A DNA stretch of 64,000 nucleotides from Ardenticatenaceae bacterium. Its GTDB lineage: Bacteria; Chloroflexota; Anaerolineae; Promineifilales; Promineifilaceae. The notes under the pieces were generated by a model. It was not told the origin of the DNA. It made no database searches and was given only the letters and a program-made list of their open reading frames with translations. The position numbers and the translations under genes are program-made. Location of the stretch: NCBI GenBank assembly GCA_030065875.1, contig JASJCR010000017.1, positions 1-64,000 on the forward strand. Direction: 5' to 3'. Positions 47,181-56,400 of the stretch are shown piece after piece (within the stretch, counting starts at the first letter, position 1; the number at the start of each line of letters is the position of its first letter).

Positions 47181-47915
47181 ATGGCCAAAAAAGGAAAGGC
47201 TAAAAAAGAAAAGCCTTTATCTGAACGACAGCAAAACATTCTTAAATATATATTTGAGTATGGAGAGGACGTTGGACGACCACCAACCATTCGGGAAATT
47301 GGTCATGCGGTCAATATTAGTTCAACCTCCGTCGTCAACTACAATTTAACCAAATTAGCTGAAAAAGGGTTAATTGACCGTGAGGCTGATGTGTCACGTG
47401 GTTTGCGTCTAACCGATAAAACCATGGCCATGTTTAACACCGCTAAAGAGAAAGTGGTTGAAAAAGTTGAAGCGGTTACGGAAGCGATTGAAGATGCCGT
47501 TTCCAGCCTGATTCATATCCCCATTGCCGGCGACATTGTGGCCAGTGAGCCCCTTGAAATGGGCGCAACCGATCATTTTTATGAGGATTTGGAAATTAGC
47601 ACCTCCCTTCTGCCTGATCGGGTTAAAACAGAAGAATTATTCGCCCTGCGCGTCAACGGGGATTCAATGATTGATGCCATGGTTAATCATGGTGATTTGG
47701 TTATCATGCGTCAGGCCAATCAAGCTCGAAACGGAGACATGGTTGCCGTCTGGTTAACGCCGGACGATACCACGACGTTGAAGTACTTTTACCATGAAGG
47801 GGACAGCATTCGTCTCCAGCCCGCCAATCCAACAATGGACCCCATTCGCGTTCCTCCAGAAAATGTACAAATTCAGGGGAAAGTTGTCATGGTGGTTCGT
47901 CAGCTAGGTGCTTAA
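47181..47915 (+). CDS. lexA: LexA repressor
   Basis: 244 aa. N-terminal winged helix (LSERQQNILKYIFEYGEDVGRPPTIREIGHAVNISSTSVVNYNL), then a linker of about 40 residues, rich in Glu/Val/Ala and predicted to be helical (residues ~80-110, EKVVEKVEAVTEAIEDAV), longer than the usual short linker. The cleavage site is Ala116-Gly117 (IPIAGDIVASEP), Ser162 (RVNGDSMIDAMV) and Lys201 (TTLKYFYHEG) form the dyad. Autocleavage on RecA-ssDNA should relieve repression. Starts after AGGAG at 47171. It controls itself and the FtsK-like gene downstream. Confidence 0.97.
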   Translation: MAKKGKAKKEKPLSERQQNILKYIFEYGEDVGRPPTIREIGHAVNISSTSVVNYNLTKLAEKGLIDREADVSRGLRLTDKTMAMFNTAKEKVVEKVEAVTEAIEDAVSSLIHIPIAGDIVASEPLEMGATDHFYEDLEISTSLLPDRVKTEELFALRVNGDSMIDAMVNHGDLVIMRQANQARNGDMVAVWLTPDDTTTLKYFYHEGDSIRLQPANPTMDPIRVPPENVQIQGKVVMVVRQLGA

Positions 47916-47950
47916 TCATTTTTTAGTCACCATTGTCGATTCGAAAATCA

Positions 47951-47980
47951 GGAGACAGTTAATCTGTCTCTTTTTTTATC
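47951..47980 (+). terminator. lexA terminator
   Basis: AGGAGACAG pairs with CTGTCTC, followed by TTTTTTT. It separates lexA from the FtsK-like gene, which has its own promoter. Confidence 0.8.
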
Positions 47981-48028
47981 CGGTTGATTTGAGCCATTTG
48001 CCTGCACGTTTCTTCACTTACAATTAAT

Positions 48029-48058
48029 TTGACAATACAAGAACATATGTTCTATAAT
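48029..48058 (+). promoter_or_regulatory. SOS promoter of the FtsK-like gene with LexA box
   Basis: TTGACA (48029-48034), 18 bases, perfect TATAAT (48053-48058). The palindrome AGAACATATGTTCT (48040-48053) is inside the spacer, at the same place as in the lexA promoter. Both hexamers are perfect consensus, so a strong, fully LexA-controlled promoter is expected. Confidence 0.92.
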
Positions 48059-48105
48059 ACATCTGTCTATTTATTGGTATTGAGGGAGTGGTCAGGTGAT
48101 CATCA

Positions 48106-49878
48106 ATGAGAAAACAGCGCTTGCAACATAGGTTGGAATTACAATCGATGCAAATTGAGCAATTAATGGCCCGACATCAAATTGAGGGCAAAATTGTTCA
48201 GGGTCAAGCGCATCAAACTCAGGAAGATGTAGCGGTTGAATTTGATGTCGTATCAACATTCAATGAAGGGTTAAAAAAAATCCAGGCCTTAAAAAATGAT
48301 ATTTTAAAGAACTTATCCCCTTCTGAGGTTTCAATTGAGTCGGAAAATGGTCAAAACGGCCGTTTCAAACTGATCTATCAACAATTTAACCGAAGGCAGA
48401 TCGCTTTGCTTGATTTGGTCTCCCAAATGAGTGAAGTGCCGGACCTCAATGCGCTTTTGGGCTGGTCACCACGCCACAAACCGCTCCTCATCGATTTTAA
48501 CGAAAGAGAAACCTATCATCTTGGTGTATTTGGCGGCCGAAATTCAGGCAAATCACACCTGTTGCGCTCGCTCGTTTTATCGCTCTCCCTGTATAATCGC
48601 CCGGCTCACCTGCAGCTGGTCATCGCCGGGAATCCCTATATCGGGCAGCAAAATCACGCCGGCTTAAAGCCACTTTCCTACCTGCCCCACATGGCCGTTC
48701 CCTTTATGGAAACACCCGGTGAATTGGCGGAGGGATTGGCGTTTTTAGTCGATGAGGTGGACCATCGCCGGGCGAATCAAATACGAGATCCTCATATTTT
48801 CCTGGTTATCGATGATTTAACCCTGTTTCTTCACGGGCACGACGCTCAAAATCAGCAGCAGCGCCTTTTGCACATCGCCCGCTACGGGCAAATGTGCGGG
48901 ATTCATTTGATTTTTTCGGCGGCCGATCCGGAAAATCCAATCCTCCACGGGTTGATGGATCAATTTATTCCTTCCCGTATTGTCGGGCGCGTCGATACTC
49001 CCTTCCAGGCTGAAATCGCCACCAATGCCCTGGAGTCTTATGCGGAACGGCTCAATGGAAATGGAGATCTGCTTGCGGCCGTTGGAGACAATTTAGAACC
49101 TTTCCAGGGGGCATTTATCGATGATGCGGATTTAAAAACCTGTCTCAAATCAATTTACGAGGAAAGGCGGCCGAGAGTTGTTGCCCAAACCTTCCACGAG
49201 TCGCCTCCATTACCACCAGCGGCCGAAGAGGAGGAGCAGCATGCCGTTATCAAATTTGATTATCCAGAAACTCAAACCGTGCTACCCGAAGAAAAAATAA
49301 TTTCACCAGAAACTCCTCTTCCTCAACAAATAGAATCTGAAGACACGGTTTTTCCCAACAGCGCCGAGAGTTTCCTCGTAGAAGTGATTGAAGAAGGCGA
49401 AGACAATGAGATCGTATCGGAAGCGTTGGATGTCTCCTATCCATCATTTTATGCAGATGAGGACCAAATCAAATTTGATGAGGCTGATCCAGAAGACGAA
49501 GATGAAGACCCATGGGTAAATGGCCTCCTCGATCTGGATGAAGGTGAAGAAAACCCTGAGGATTACCCCTCATCCATGATAAGCGAATCAATTAGCCCAA
49601 CAGACACAGAACGAGAATCTACTGAAGTAGCGGAGGATGCGGCTCCAATTGGCAAGCCACAACCCATATCCGATGAGGCCGAGCTCAACGACCTATTTGG
49701 ATCGCCGGCTAACGCTTTGTCAATTGAGGAATCACATCCGGAATCTGCAGATGCTGATATAGAAGAATCGGTCGAGCCGGATGAAGTGCGTCAAGAACAA
49801 AAAGAAAACAGCGAAGATGAAATCTTCGAATTGGAATATACCCCCATTGAAGAAGATTATTTTGATGACGATTTTTAA
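48106..49878 (+). CDS. LexA-regulated FtsK/SpoIIIE-like ATPase with acidic tail
   Basis: 590 aa, no membrane helix. Residues 1-110 include a coiled-coil-like N-terminal part. Residues ~130-350 are an FtsK/SpoIIIE-type ATPase: Walker A GGRNSGKS (143-150), an LVIAGNP strand, Walker B IFLVIDDL (231-238), LIFSAADPENP (sensor region near 270), and SRIVGRVDTPFQAEIATNAL. A 230-residue C-terminal tail (361-590) is very acidic and lacks repeats. There is no DNA-translocation gamma domain or FtsK membrane part, so it is a cytoplasmic relative. ATG follows AGGTGATCATCA. Induced in the SOS response as judged by its operator. Role unknown: DNA pumping, chromosome rescue or division block are options. Confidence 0.85.
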   Translation: MRKQRLQHRLELQSMQIEQLMARHQIEGKIVQGQAHQTQEDVAVEFDVVSTFNEGLKKIQALKNDILKNLSPSEVSIESENGQNGRFKLIYQQFNRRQIALLDLVSQMSEVPDLNALLGWSPRHKPLLIDFNERETYHLGVFGGRNSGKSHLLRSLVLSLSLYNRPAHLQLVIAGNPYIGQQNHAGLKPLSYLPHMAVPFMETPGELAEGLAFLVDEVDHRRANQIRDPHIFLVIDDLTLFLHGHDAQNQQQRLLHIARYGQMCGIHLIFSAADPENPILHGLMDQFIPSRIVGRVDTPFQAEIATNALESYAERLNGNGDLLAAVGDNLEPFQGAFIDDADLKTCLKSIYEERRPRVVAQTFHESPPLPPAAEEEEQHAVIKFDYPETQTVLPEEKIISPETPLPQQIESEDTVFPNSAESFLVEVIEEGEDNEIVSEALDVSYPSFYADEDQIKFDEADPEDEDEDPWVNGLLDLDEGEENPEDYPSSMISESISPTDTERESTEVAEDAAPIGKPQPISDEAELNDLFGSPANALSIEESHPESADADIEESVEPDEVRQEQKENSEDEIFELEYTPIEEDYFDDDF

Positions 49879-49908
49879 ACATAATTCAATATCTTAAGGG
49901 AGAATAAC

Positions 49909-50127
49909 ATGAACATAGGCATGATGTGGCTCGATGATGATCAAAACCGCTCTTTAGAAGAAAAAGTCCAGCGCGCAGCTGATTACTATCGTCAAAAATA
50001 TGGAAAAAAGCCAAACGTATGCTTTGTAAATGATGGCGCCATCGCCGAAAAATTAAAGGTAGACAAAGTGGATGTGTTGCCGGCCGGGCATGTTCGGCCG
50101 CAACATCTTTGGATCGGTATTCAGTGA
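49909..50127 (+). CDS. Small protein downstream of the FtsK-like gene
   Basis: 72 aa, 30 bases after the ATPase gene in the same direction, with a ribosome site (AAGGGAGAATAACATG). Sequence MNIGMMWLDDDQ... contains an acidic start, RAADYYRQKYGKKPNVCFVND and a C-terminal GHVRPQHLWIGI. It recalls a small protein family seen in Chloroflexi and relatives, not characterised to my knowledge. It is read from the SOS promoter and so is a likely partner of the ATPase or a regulator of cell division. No membrane helix. Confidence 0.75.
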   Translation: MNIGMMWLDDDQNRSLEEKVQRAADYYRQKYGKKPNVCFVNDGAIAEKLKVDKVDVLPAGHVRPQHLWIGIQ

Positions 50128-50172
50128 TCCACCCCTTTTTGCTTTAAATCACGGCCGTACACAACTACCAGG

Positions 50173-50207
50173 CACTGTCACCTCGAAAGGTGGCAGTGTT
50201 TTTTTTT
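50173..50207 (+). terminator. Terminator of the SOS unit
   Basis: CACTGTCACC pairs perfectly with GGTGGCAGTG around a six-base loop, followed by a nine-base T-run. This closes the transcript of the ATPase and the small gene. Confidence 0.9.
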
Positions 50208-50393
50208 ACTCGTACAATTGCTTTCCTGAAAGATTACCAAAAATAAAGATCAAATAATCAGCCACAGATTAACACAAATTATCACAAATTTTACTCTGTA
50301 ATAAGTGGCTGGTTCATAATAGTAATCCACTTAACTTCGCAAAAAACACGATCGTAATTCTTTATCCTCAGCCGAATAATCCAAGGAGATCCC

Positions 50394-52004
50394 ATGAACT
50401 TTGATATTAACTTCTCCAGTCGCCGATCAAACATGATTGCCAGACATGGCCTCGTCGCCACCAGCCAGCCCTTGGCCGCTCAGGCAGGGCTCGAAATTTT
50501 GAAAGCGGGTGGCAATGCCATCGATGCGGCGATTGCCACAGTGGCCACCCTATGCGTGGTTGAGCCATGTTCAACCGGGATAGGGGGAGACGCATTTGCT
50601 CTCGTTTGGCTGGAAAAAGAGAAAAAACTTTTTGGCTTAAACGCCAGCGGACCGGCTCCACAGGCGCTCTCTGCGGCTGAAATCCGCCAGAACGGTCATC
50701 AATCATTCCCTCCGTTAGGTGGCTTGGCCGTGACCGTTCCGGGAAGTTTGCGGGGCTGGGAATTGGCGCTCGAGCGATTTGGAACGATGCCGCTCGCCAA
50801 ATTGCTCGAAAAACCGATTCTATACGCGGCCGGTGGATATCCGGTTAGTGAAAAGATCGCCCGTGCATGGTCATTTTCGGTTGAAAAAATGAGCCGTCAA
50901 GATGACTCTAAACGAGTTTGGCTGCCCAACGGCCGGGCTCCACTGCCGGCCGAAATTTTTTCCAACCCGGAATTCGCCCAAACGCTCAAAACGATCGCCC
51001 TTGACGGCATCGACGCCTTTTATCACGGTCCGATTGCCGAACAAATCGCCCAGGCCGTTCAGACAGATGGGGGGTGCATGACCGTTGAAGATCTAGGCCG
51101 CTATCAGGCTGAGTGGGTTGACCCGATCGACGTTTCTTATCGCGATGGATACCGGTTTTATGAAATCCCGCCCAACGGTCAAGGGTTAACCGCTTTACTG
51201 GCGCTGAATATCGTGAAGGGTTTTGATTTAAGAGCGCTAAAACACGGCTCAATTGAATACAATCACATTATGATGGAGGCGATTAAGCTGGCATTTGCTG
51301 ATGCCCATCGCTATATCGCCGATCCCAAACACGCTCATATCCCAATGACCGGATTGCTCAGCGACAGCTATACGGCCGAGCGCCGGGCGCAGCTTAATCG
51401 GCAGCAGGCCCAGCCACCTGCAGCGGGAAATCCATCGCGCCATGGAGATACGGTTTATCTAACCGTTGCCGATGAGGAAGGCAATATGGTCAGCTGGATT
51501 CAAAGCTTGTATATGGGCTTTGGTTCCGGGTTGACGGCCGGCAATACCGGTGTCCAGCTGCAAAATCGAGGGGCTAATTTTTCACTGGTGGAAGGACATC
51601 CCAATGAAGCCGCTGGGGGCAAACGGCCGTTCCACACGATTATTCCCGGTTTTATCACTAAAGATGATCAAGCGTGGTCGAGTTTTGGAGTGATGGGTGG
51701 ATTTATGCAGCCTCAGGGCCATTTGCAGGTTGGCAGCGCGCTGGTTGACTTCGATATGTCTCCGCAGGCTGCCCTGGATGCTCCGCGGTTAAATTGGCAG
51801 GAAGGGTTGACGTTTGCTGTCGAACCGTCTTTTGGGCCCGATATGTATAGCGCTTTAGAAAATCTTGGCCACGAGCTTCTTCCAGAAAAAGAGGCCGCCA
51901 AACGCCATTATGGGGGTGGCCAGGTCATTGTACGTGATCCGGAAAGTGGTGTGTTTGTGGGAGGAAGCGAACCGCGGAACGATGGTTGTGCAGTTGGATT
52001 TTAG
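50394..52004 (+). CDS. ggt: Gamma-glutamyltransferase
   Basis: 536 aa. N-terminal nucleophile enzyme that self-cleaves before the Thr nucleophile, here Thr353 in HGDTVYLTVAD. N-terminal block MIARHGLVATSQPLAAQAGLEILKAGGNAIDAAIA with STGIGGDAFALVW near 60, and LNIVKGFD, GSGLTAGNTG, PGFITKDD later. No signal peptide is visible, so it may act in the cytoplasm or be a peptidase-like relative of glutathione-cleaving enzymes. The ATG follows CCAAGGAGATCCC. Not coupled to neighbours. Confidence 0.93.
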   Translation: MNFDINFSSRRSNMIARHGLVATSQPLAAQAGLEILKAGGNAIDAAIATVATLCVVEPCSTGIGGDAFALVWLEKEKKLFGLNASGPAPQALSAAEIRQNGHQSFPPLGGLAVTVPGSLRGWELALERFGTMPLAKLLEKPILYAAGGYPVSEKIARAWSFSVEKMSRQDDSKRVWLPNGRAPLPAEIFSNPEFAQTLKTIALDGIDAFYHGPIAEQIAQAVQTDGGCMTVEDLGRYQAEWVDPIDVSYRDGYRFYEIPPNGQGLTALLALNIVKGFDLRALKHGSIEYNHIMMEAIKLAFADAHRYIADPKHAHIPMTGLLSDSYTAERRAQLNRQQAQPPAAGNPSRHGDTVYLTVADEEGNMVSWIQSLYMGFGSGLTAGNTGVQLQNRGANFSLVEGHPNEAAGGKRPFHTIIPGFITKDDQAWSSFGVMGGFMQPQGHLQVGSALVDFDMSPQAALDAPRLNWQEGLTFAVEPSFGPDMYSALENLGHELLPEKEAAKRHYGGGQVIVRDPESGVFVGGSEPRNDGCAVGF

Positions 52005-52012
52005 CCGTTAAA

Positions 52013-52756
52013 TCAAGTTATCGTCTCGTGATTATTTACCGGAGGAGGAAAAATATATCCGGTACCCCACTCCGAAACCACATAAAAAGGATTTGTGGGG
52101 TCTGTTTCTACCTTGCGGCGCAGGCGGTAAATATGTGAGTGTAAGCGATCTTCCCCCGCACTTTCCATTGGCCACAATCGTCGAAGCAAATAATCAATAT
52201 TGACGGTGCGGCCGGCAAAGCGCATTAAGATATGAAGAATTTTTGTTTCAGTTGGGGTTAACTTAATATGCTTACCGTCACATATGGCCAGCCGATCTGT
52301 AAAATTGATTTGCAGATAATTATCTACATAAACGGTTTCATCCAGCGTATAGGCAAAATCACCGACACGGCGCAGCAATCGGCCGACCCTGGCGACCATT
52401 TCCTTTAAGCGGATCGAGCCATCATCTCCCTTAACAATATAATCTTCGGCACACATGTCAATGGCTTCAGATACGATCATCTCATCCGCTTCAGACGATA
52501 AAATAATTACGGGAAGGTCAGCCACGCGATGAATTTTTCGGCAGAAATCAATTCCACTCTCTTTTTTAGCCAAATTTAGGTCGACAATCGCCAAATGAGG
52601 TAATCCTCGCTGACGAATAACCTTCATGGCCTCATGTAGGCTGGTTGCACTCCAAACGGCATATCCGGCCTCCTCCAAGGCCTTACAAACCAGTCGGACA
52701 ACAAGACGATCATCATCCAATACTAATATTCGATGTATAGTGCTGGCATTACTCAC
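52013..52756 (-). CDS. Orphan OmpR/PhoB-type response regulator
   Basis: 247 aa. Receiver domain: RILVLDDDRLVV, phosphoacceptor Asp59 (LAIVDLNLAKKE), IILSSEADE and the Lys near 105 (YIVKGDDG). C-terminal winged helix with LTPTETKILHILMRFAGRTVN and LHSHIYRLRRKVE...GTGYIF. It has no adjacent histidine kinase. The GAF/HisKA protein at 7.0 kb lacks an ATPase domain, so no partner is evident in this window. Convergent with ggt eight bases away. Confidence 0.92.
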   Translation of the reverse strand: MSNASTIHRILVLDDDRLVVRLVCKALEEAGYAVWSATSLHEAMKVIRQRGLPHLAIVDLNLAKKESGIDFCRKIHRVADLPVIILSSEADEMIVSEAIDMCAEDYIVKGDDGSIRLKEMVARVGRLLRRVGDFAYTLDETVYVDNYLQINFTDRLAICDGKHIKLTPTETKILHILMRFAGRTVNIDYLLRRLWPMESAGEDRLHSHIYRLRRKVETDPTNPFYVVSEWGTGYIFPPPVNNHETIT

Positions 52757-52936
52757 ATTCTCACCCCTTGACTGTTCACTTTACATGATGTGGAGGAAAT
52801 ACAGAATAGGAAGTGTGTAACATGAAGCTAAGCCACCCTTAAATCACCGGTTTTCCTTTACATTTTTTTCCACCTATGGAAAATAGACTGTGCCCACTGC
52901 CACAATCAACCCTTTACGGTCAATAAATTAAAGTTA

Positions 52937-53407
52937 ATGGCGACATTTAAACAACCCAATTCAGATTACTGTTTCGTTTGCGGCCGCAAAAATCCGCGCG
53001 GTTTATATTTGCGCTTTGAAGATAATGGGAAAAACGAAGTATATACGTCGTTCAATTTGAGCGAAGCGTATCAAAGCTACCCAGGCGTCGTTCATGGTGG
53101 TATCGTGGCGTCCATCCTGGATGAGCTGGTAGCCCGAGTATCGATGATTGATGATCACCACCACTTCATGATGTCAGTCAAACTACAGATCAAATATCGC
53201 CACCCGGTGCCAACCGGCACCGACTTACGGGGGGTCGGCAAAATTGTAAGACTCTCCGGCCGCCGGGGAATAGCGGTAGGCTATGTCTACCTTCCAGATG
53301 ACAAAATTGCTGCCGAAGCGGAATTGACGCTGGCAGATGTTCCTCAAGAAATATTGAGCCGGGCAAATTTGGAAGCGCTTGGTTGGTATGTTGATCCTAT
53401 TCCTTGA
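52937..53407 (+). CDS. PaaI-family hotdog thioesterase
   Basis: 156 aa. Hotdog fold: SYPGVVHGGIVASILDELVARVSMI is the conserved helix with catalytic residues, followed by SVKLQIKYRHPVPTGTDLRGVGK and a final EAELTLADV. It would cut acyl-CoA thioesters; substrate unknown. Cys-rich N-terminal FVCGRKNPRGLYLRF is typical of this group. Divergent from the response regulator and overlapping the subtilase stop (53397) by 11 bases on the other strand. Confidence 0.9.
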   Translation: MATFKQPNSDYCFVCGRKNPRGLYLRFEDNGKNEVYTSFNLSEAYQSYPGVVHGGIVASILDELVARVSMIDDHHHFMMSVKLQIKYRHPVPTGTDLRGVGKIVRLSGRRGIAVGYVYLPDDKIAAEAELTLADVPQEILSRANLEALGWYVDPIP

Positions 53408-56400
53408 AAAATATTGGAAAAATTATCTCATACGCTGATATTTTGAGTTGATCGTAAACAACTGTAGGTGAGATATTTTTACCCGCGACGATCGCCGTAC
53501 CGGATGCCCAAAATGAAGAAGCCGGTTGGGTTGTCGTAAAGGAAAGCGTGGATGTAACTGGTGCTTCAACCGGCAGAGATCCAAACCATTCCATTTCCCC
53601 GTTTTCAAAAGTGATTATTCCAGCTGAGGATTGCAGCGTATCACTTAATACATAAATGTTATCGGAAAAGGAAACGGTGGCTGACACCCCTTCAGCGGTC
53701 CTCAAGCCGGCGTTTTCTAACACAAGCGTTGCCAAAATTTCAAGCTCCCCTTCCCCAGGTGTTTGACCCGTAAGGGTTAATGAAGATACCGAAAGGTCAG
53801 GTCCGTCTACGATCAGGTGGTCAATCAATGGCCAAACTACAAGACCATCGTCCAGGTTTACCGCCATTGTCACCAGCGAGCCGGCCGCCAACTGATCAGA
53901 GACGGTAACTAAAAATGAAAGTGTTTCCGCATCTTCGGCGCTGCCGGTCCACAAAATTATATCGCCGTTCGCATCAGGACCCTCTGCTCCGGCCGGTAGG
54001 GAAGCAGGGACGGGATTTACATCCCCTGAATTCGGAATCGTGACGGTCAATGTTTCTGCACCATCAACGGGTAAAAGAGCCAGTTCGACGGAGATAACAT
54101 CCCCTGGCCGGGCCACCTCGTCGGCCATAGTCAATTGTGAATCACCCCAATCTCCAAGCCAGCCCAAAGTGTCGGCCATAATTACACTGTGAGAGTGCGC
54201 AGGTAAATTCTCCACTGGAAAAGAGAAAAAAGCGGTGCGCCAAGATGTCTCGGCGGCCGTGTATCCGCTCTGCGCCAGAGCGGCAAGCCCATGATTGTGC
54301 CACAACAGGGGTACGGCGTTTTCTCCGGCAATCAGCGCATCGCTGTTGTTGCGATAGGAATCAAAAGTCAGCGGTAGAAGGACGCCTTCGAGTGGTCCAC
54401 CAACCGGCAAAACGAGAGTCGGAGTAACCGACTCCCCATAAGAAATTGCCCCCAAATATGATCGAGCAAGTGCCGTTTGGCGATGGTAATACATAAAATC
54501 TTGGCTCGACAAAAACAAACGCCCCCCCTCAGCTAAAAACCCCTCTATCGCTTCATTTTCATCACTAGTGATCGGCCGATACCAGTCATAACTGGTAAAC
54601 CAAACGACTCTTTCATACGCGCTTAAAAATTCGGCAGAGGGGCTTCCCCATCCACCAAATTGAGGATCTGTAACCCACACGTCATGCGTTAGCCCGATAT
54701 CATCTAGAGCTGCTTGATAATCTACCAGCGGGTCATACCAACGCCGGTCATTCACTACGAGAACCCGATCTGGCGTTTTGAGGTTAATCGCAAGTTGATC
54801 GCTTTCAGAAGGAAAAGATTGGGACGATACAAATAAATTTGAAGCTTGAATGTCATTGCGGCTGGCTGTTTCCGGCACGGTAATTCTCACCTGGGTATCA
54901 CCCCACTCACAGGGGCCCAATTCAAGTGTCGATGTAACCACCTCAGTTGGCCACTCAAGAAGTAGAGGGGCAATTTGCAGAGTATCAGTCATCGTTTCAC
55001 TCATGTTGAAGACCCTTAAGTCAAACTCAAGTACTTCTCCTGGCAAACCGATCCTCTCAATAGGATCGGACACCCACTGCACCCCTCGATCAAATTTTCC
55101 GCGATTGAAGAACTCAACTGCCCCAGAGATAATCGCTGCCCGGTCTGAATTATCTGAAACACCTTCCAACCCAAACCCAAGCGCCATGATTTGAAACGGT
55201 CGACAACGGCCGTTCTGAAGGGCAAGAATTTGATCACCCTCGTTTCTGAAAATAGGTTCGGAAAAACCGATTGGTAAAGGACGCCACGTATCGACACTGT
55301 CCTGATTTTCGGCACTGTGGGGTCCGTTGAGGTCTAATTCAACACCAGACATCGGGGTATTTGCCTCACCACGTATTGTGCTTGTTAGCGTGGTGTTGCC
55401 ATCCCAGATGGCGTTGAGGTGATTTTCATCCCAAGGAATATCAATCGTGGAGCTCTCATATTCAGCCAAATTTTGTCCACTAATAAACAAATTGCCGCCA
55501 CTGTCAAGATAATCAGAAATAACCCGGTTTGATCCGATTAAGGCCGGTGAATATCGTGGATCTCCCCAAAAAACATAACGATATTCTTGTAAAAATTCCA
55601 CGGATAGGACATCTCTGAGTGGGTCTCCAATTTCGAACAATTCGGGTTCATATCCAGCTTCCCAGAAGGCTTCCTGATAGTAGCTTTGGATCGGTTGAAA
55701 ACGCCATCGGCCGGCGTCAACCAGCAAAATTTTAGGTGCGGTTTCAAGATTGACATCGAGTGCCTGATCGACGCCATCAATAATAGACAACATTTGGGTA
55801 ACTACCCGTCCGCCAGTCGTTCGAAACCGTAGAATATGGCTTCCTGCCGGTAAAAACACCTCATAATGCCCGGTTTCCCCGGCTACAGTTGTTCGATTAG
55901 CGCCCAAGATGTCAATGTGCGCGGAAACAGGTTGACTATCCAGCAACACCTGCCCGCGTACAAAAGCACCAGCCTGCCTTGTTGGGCTTAGATTGAGGAT
56001 ATAGCTCTCGCCTGCGGTAACGGTATATTGGTTAACCATCGCTGGCTGAAATCCATAAGGGGATGCCAAAAAATCGTAGCTTCCGGAAGTTAGATAGGCG
56101 GTGAAACGGCCGGACTCATCGGTGATAAACGATAGCTGGTGACCCAAAGGTGTAGTCACAGTCACACTTTCTCCCGGTAAGGGTGCTGTGCCATCTAACA
56201 ATCGCACATTGACAGCAGCAACAGACATTTGTGAGGCTGCAGCTTCATATGGATCGATTATCCCCCAACCAGAGGCCATGTTTGGCACTTCAGCCTCAAT
56301 TGGGCGGGCGGTTGCTCGTAGAATGTCCTCAATTTCATCGACAGTCAGCTGGGGATCAACAGATCGCAAAAGAGCCGCTACCCCGGCTACATGAGGTGCA

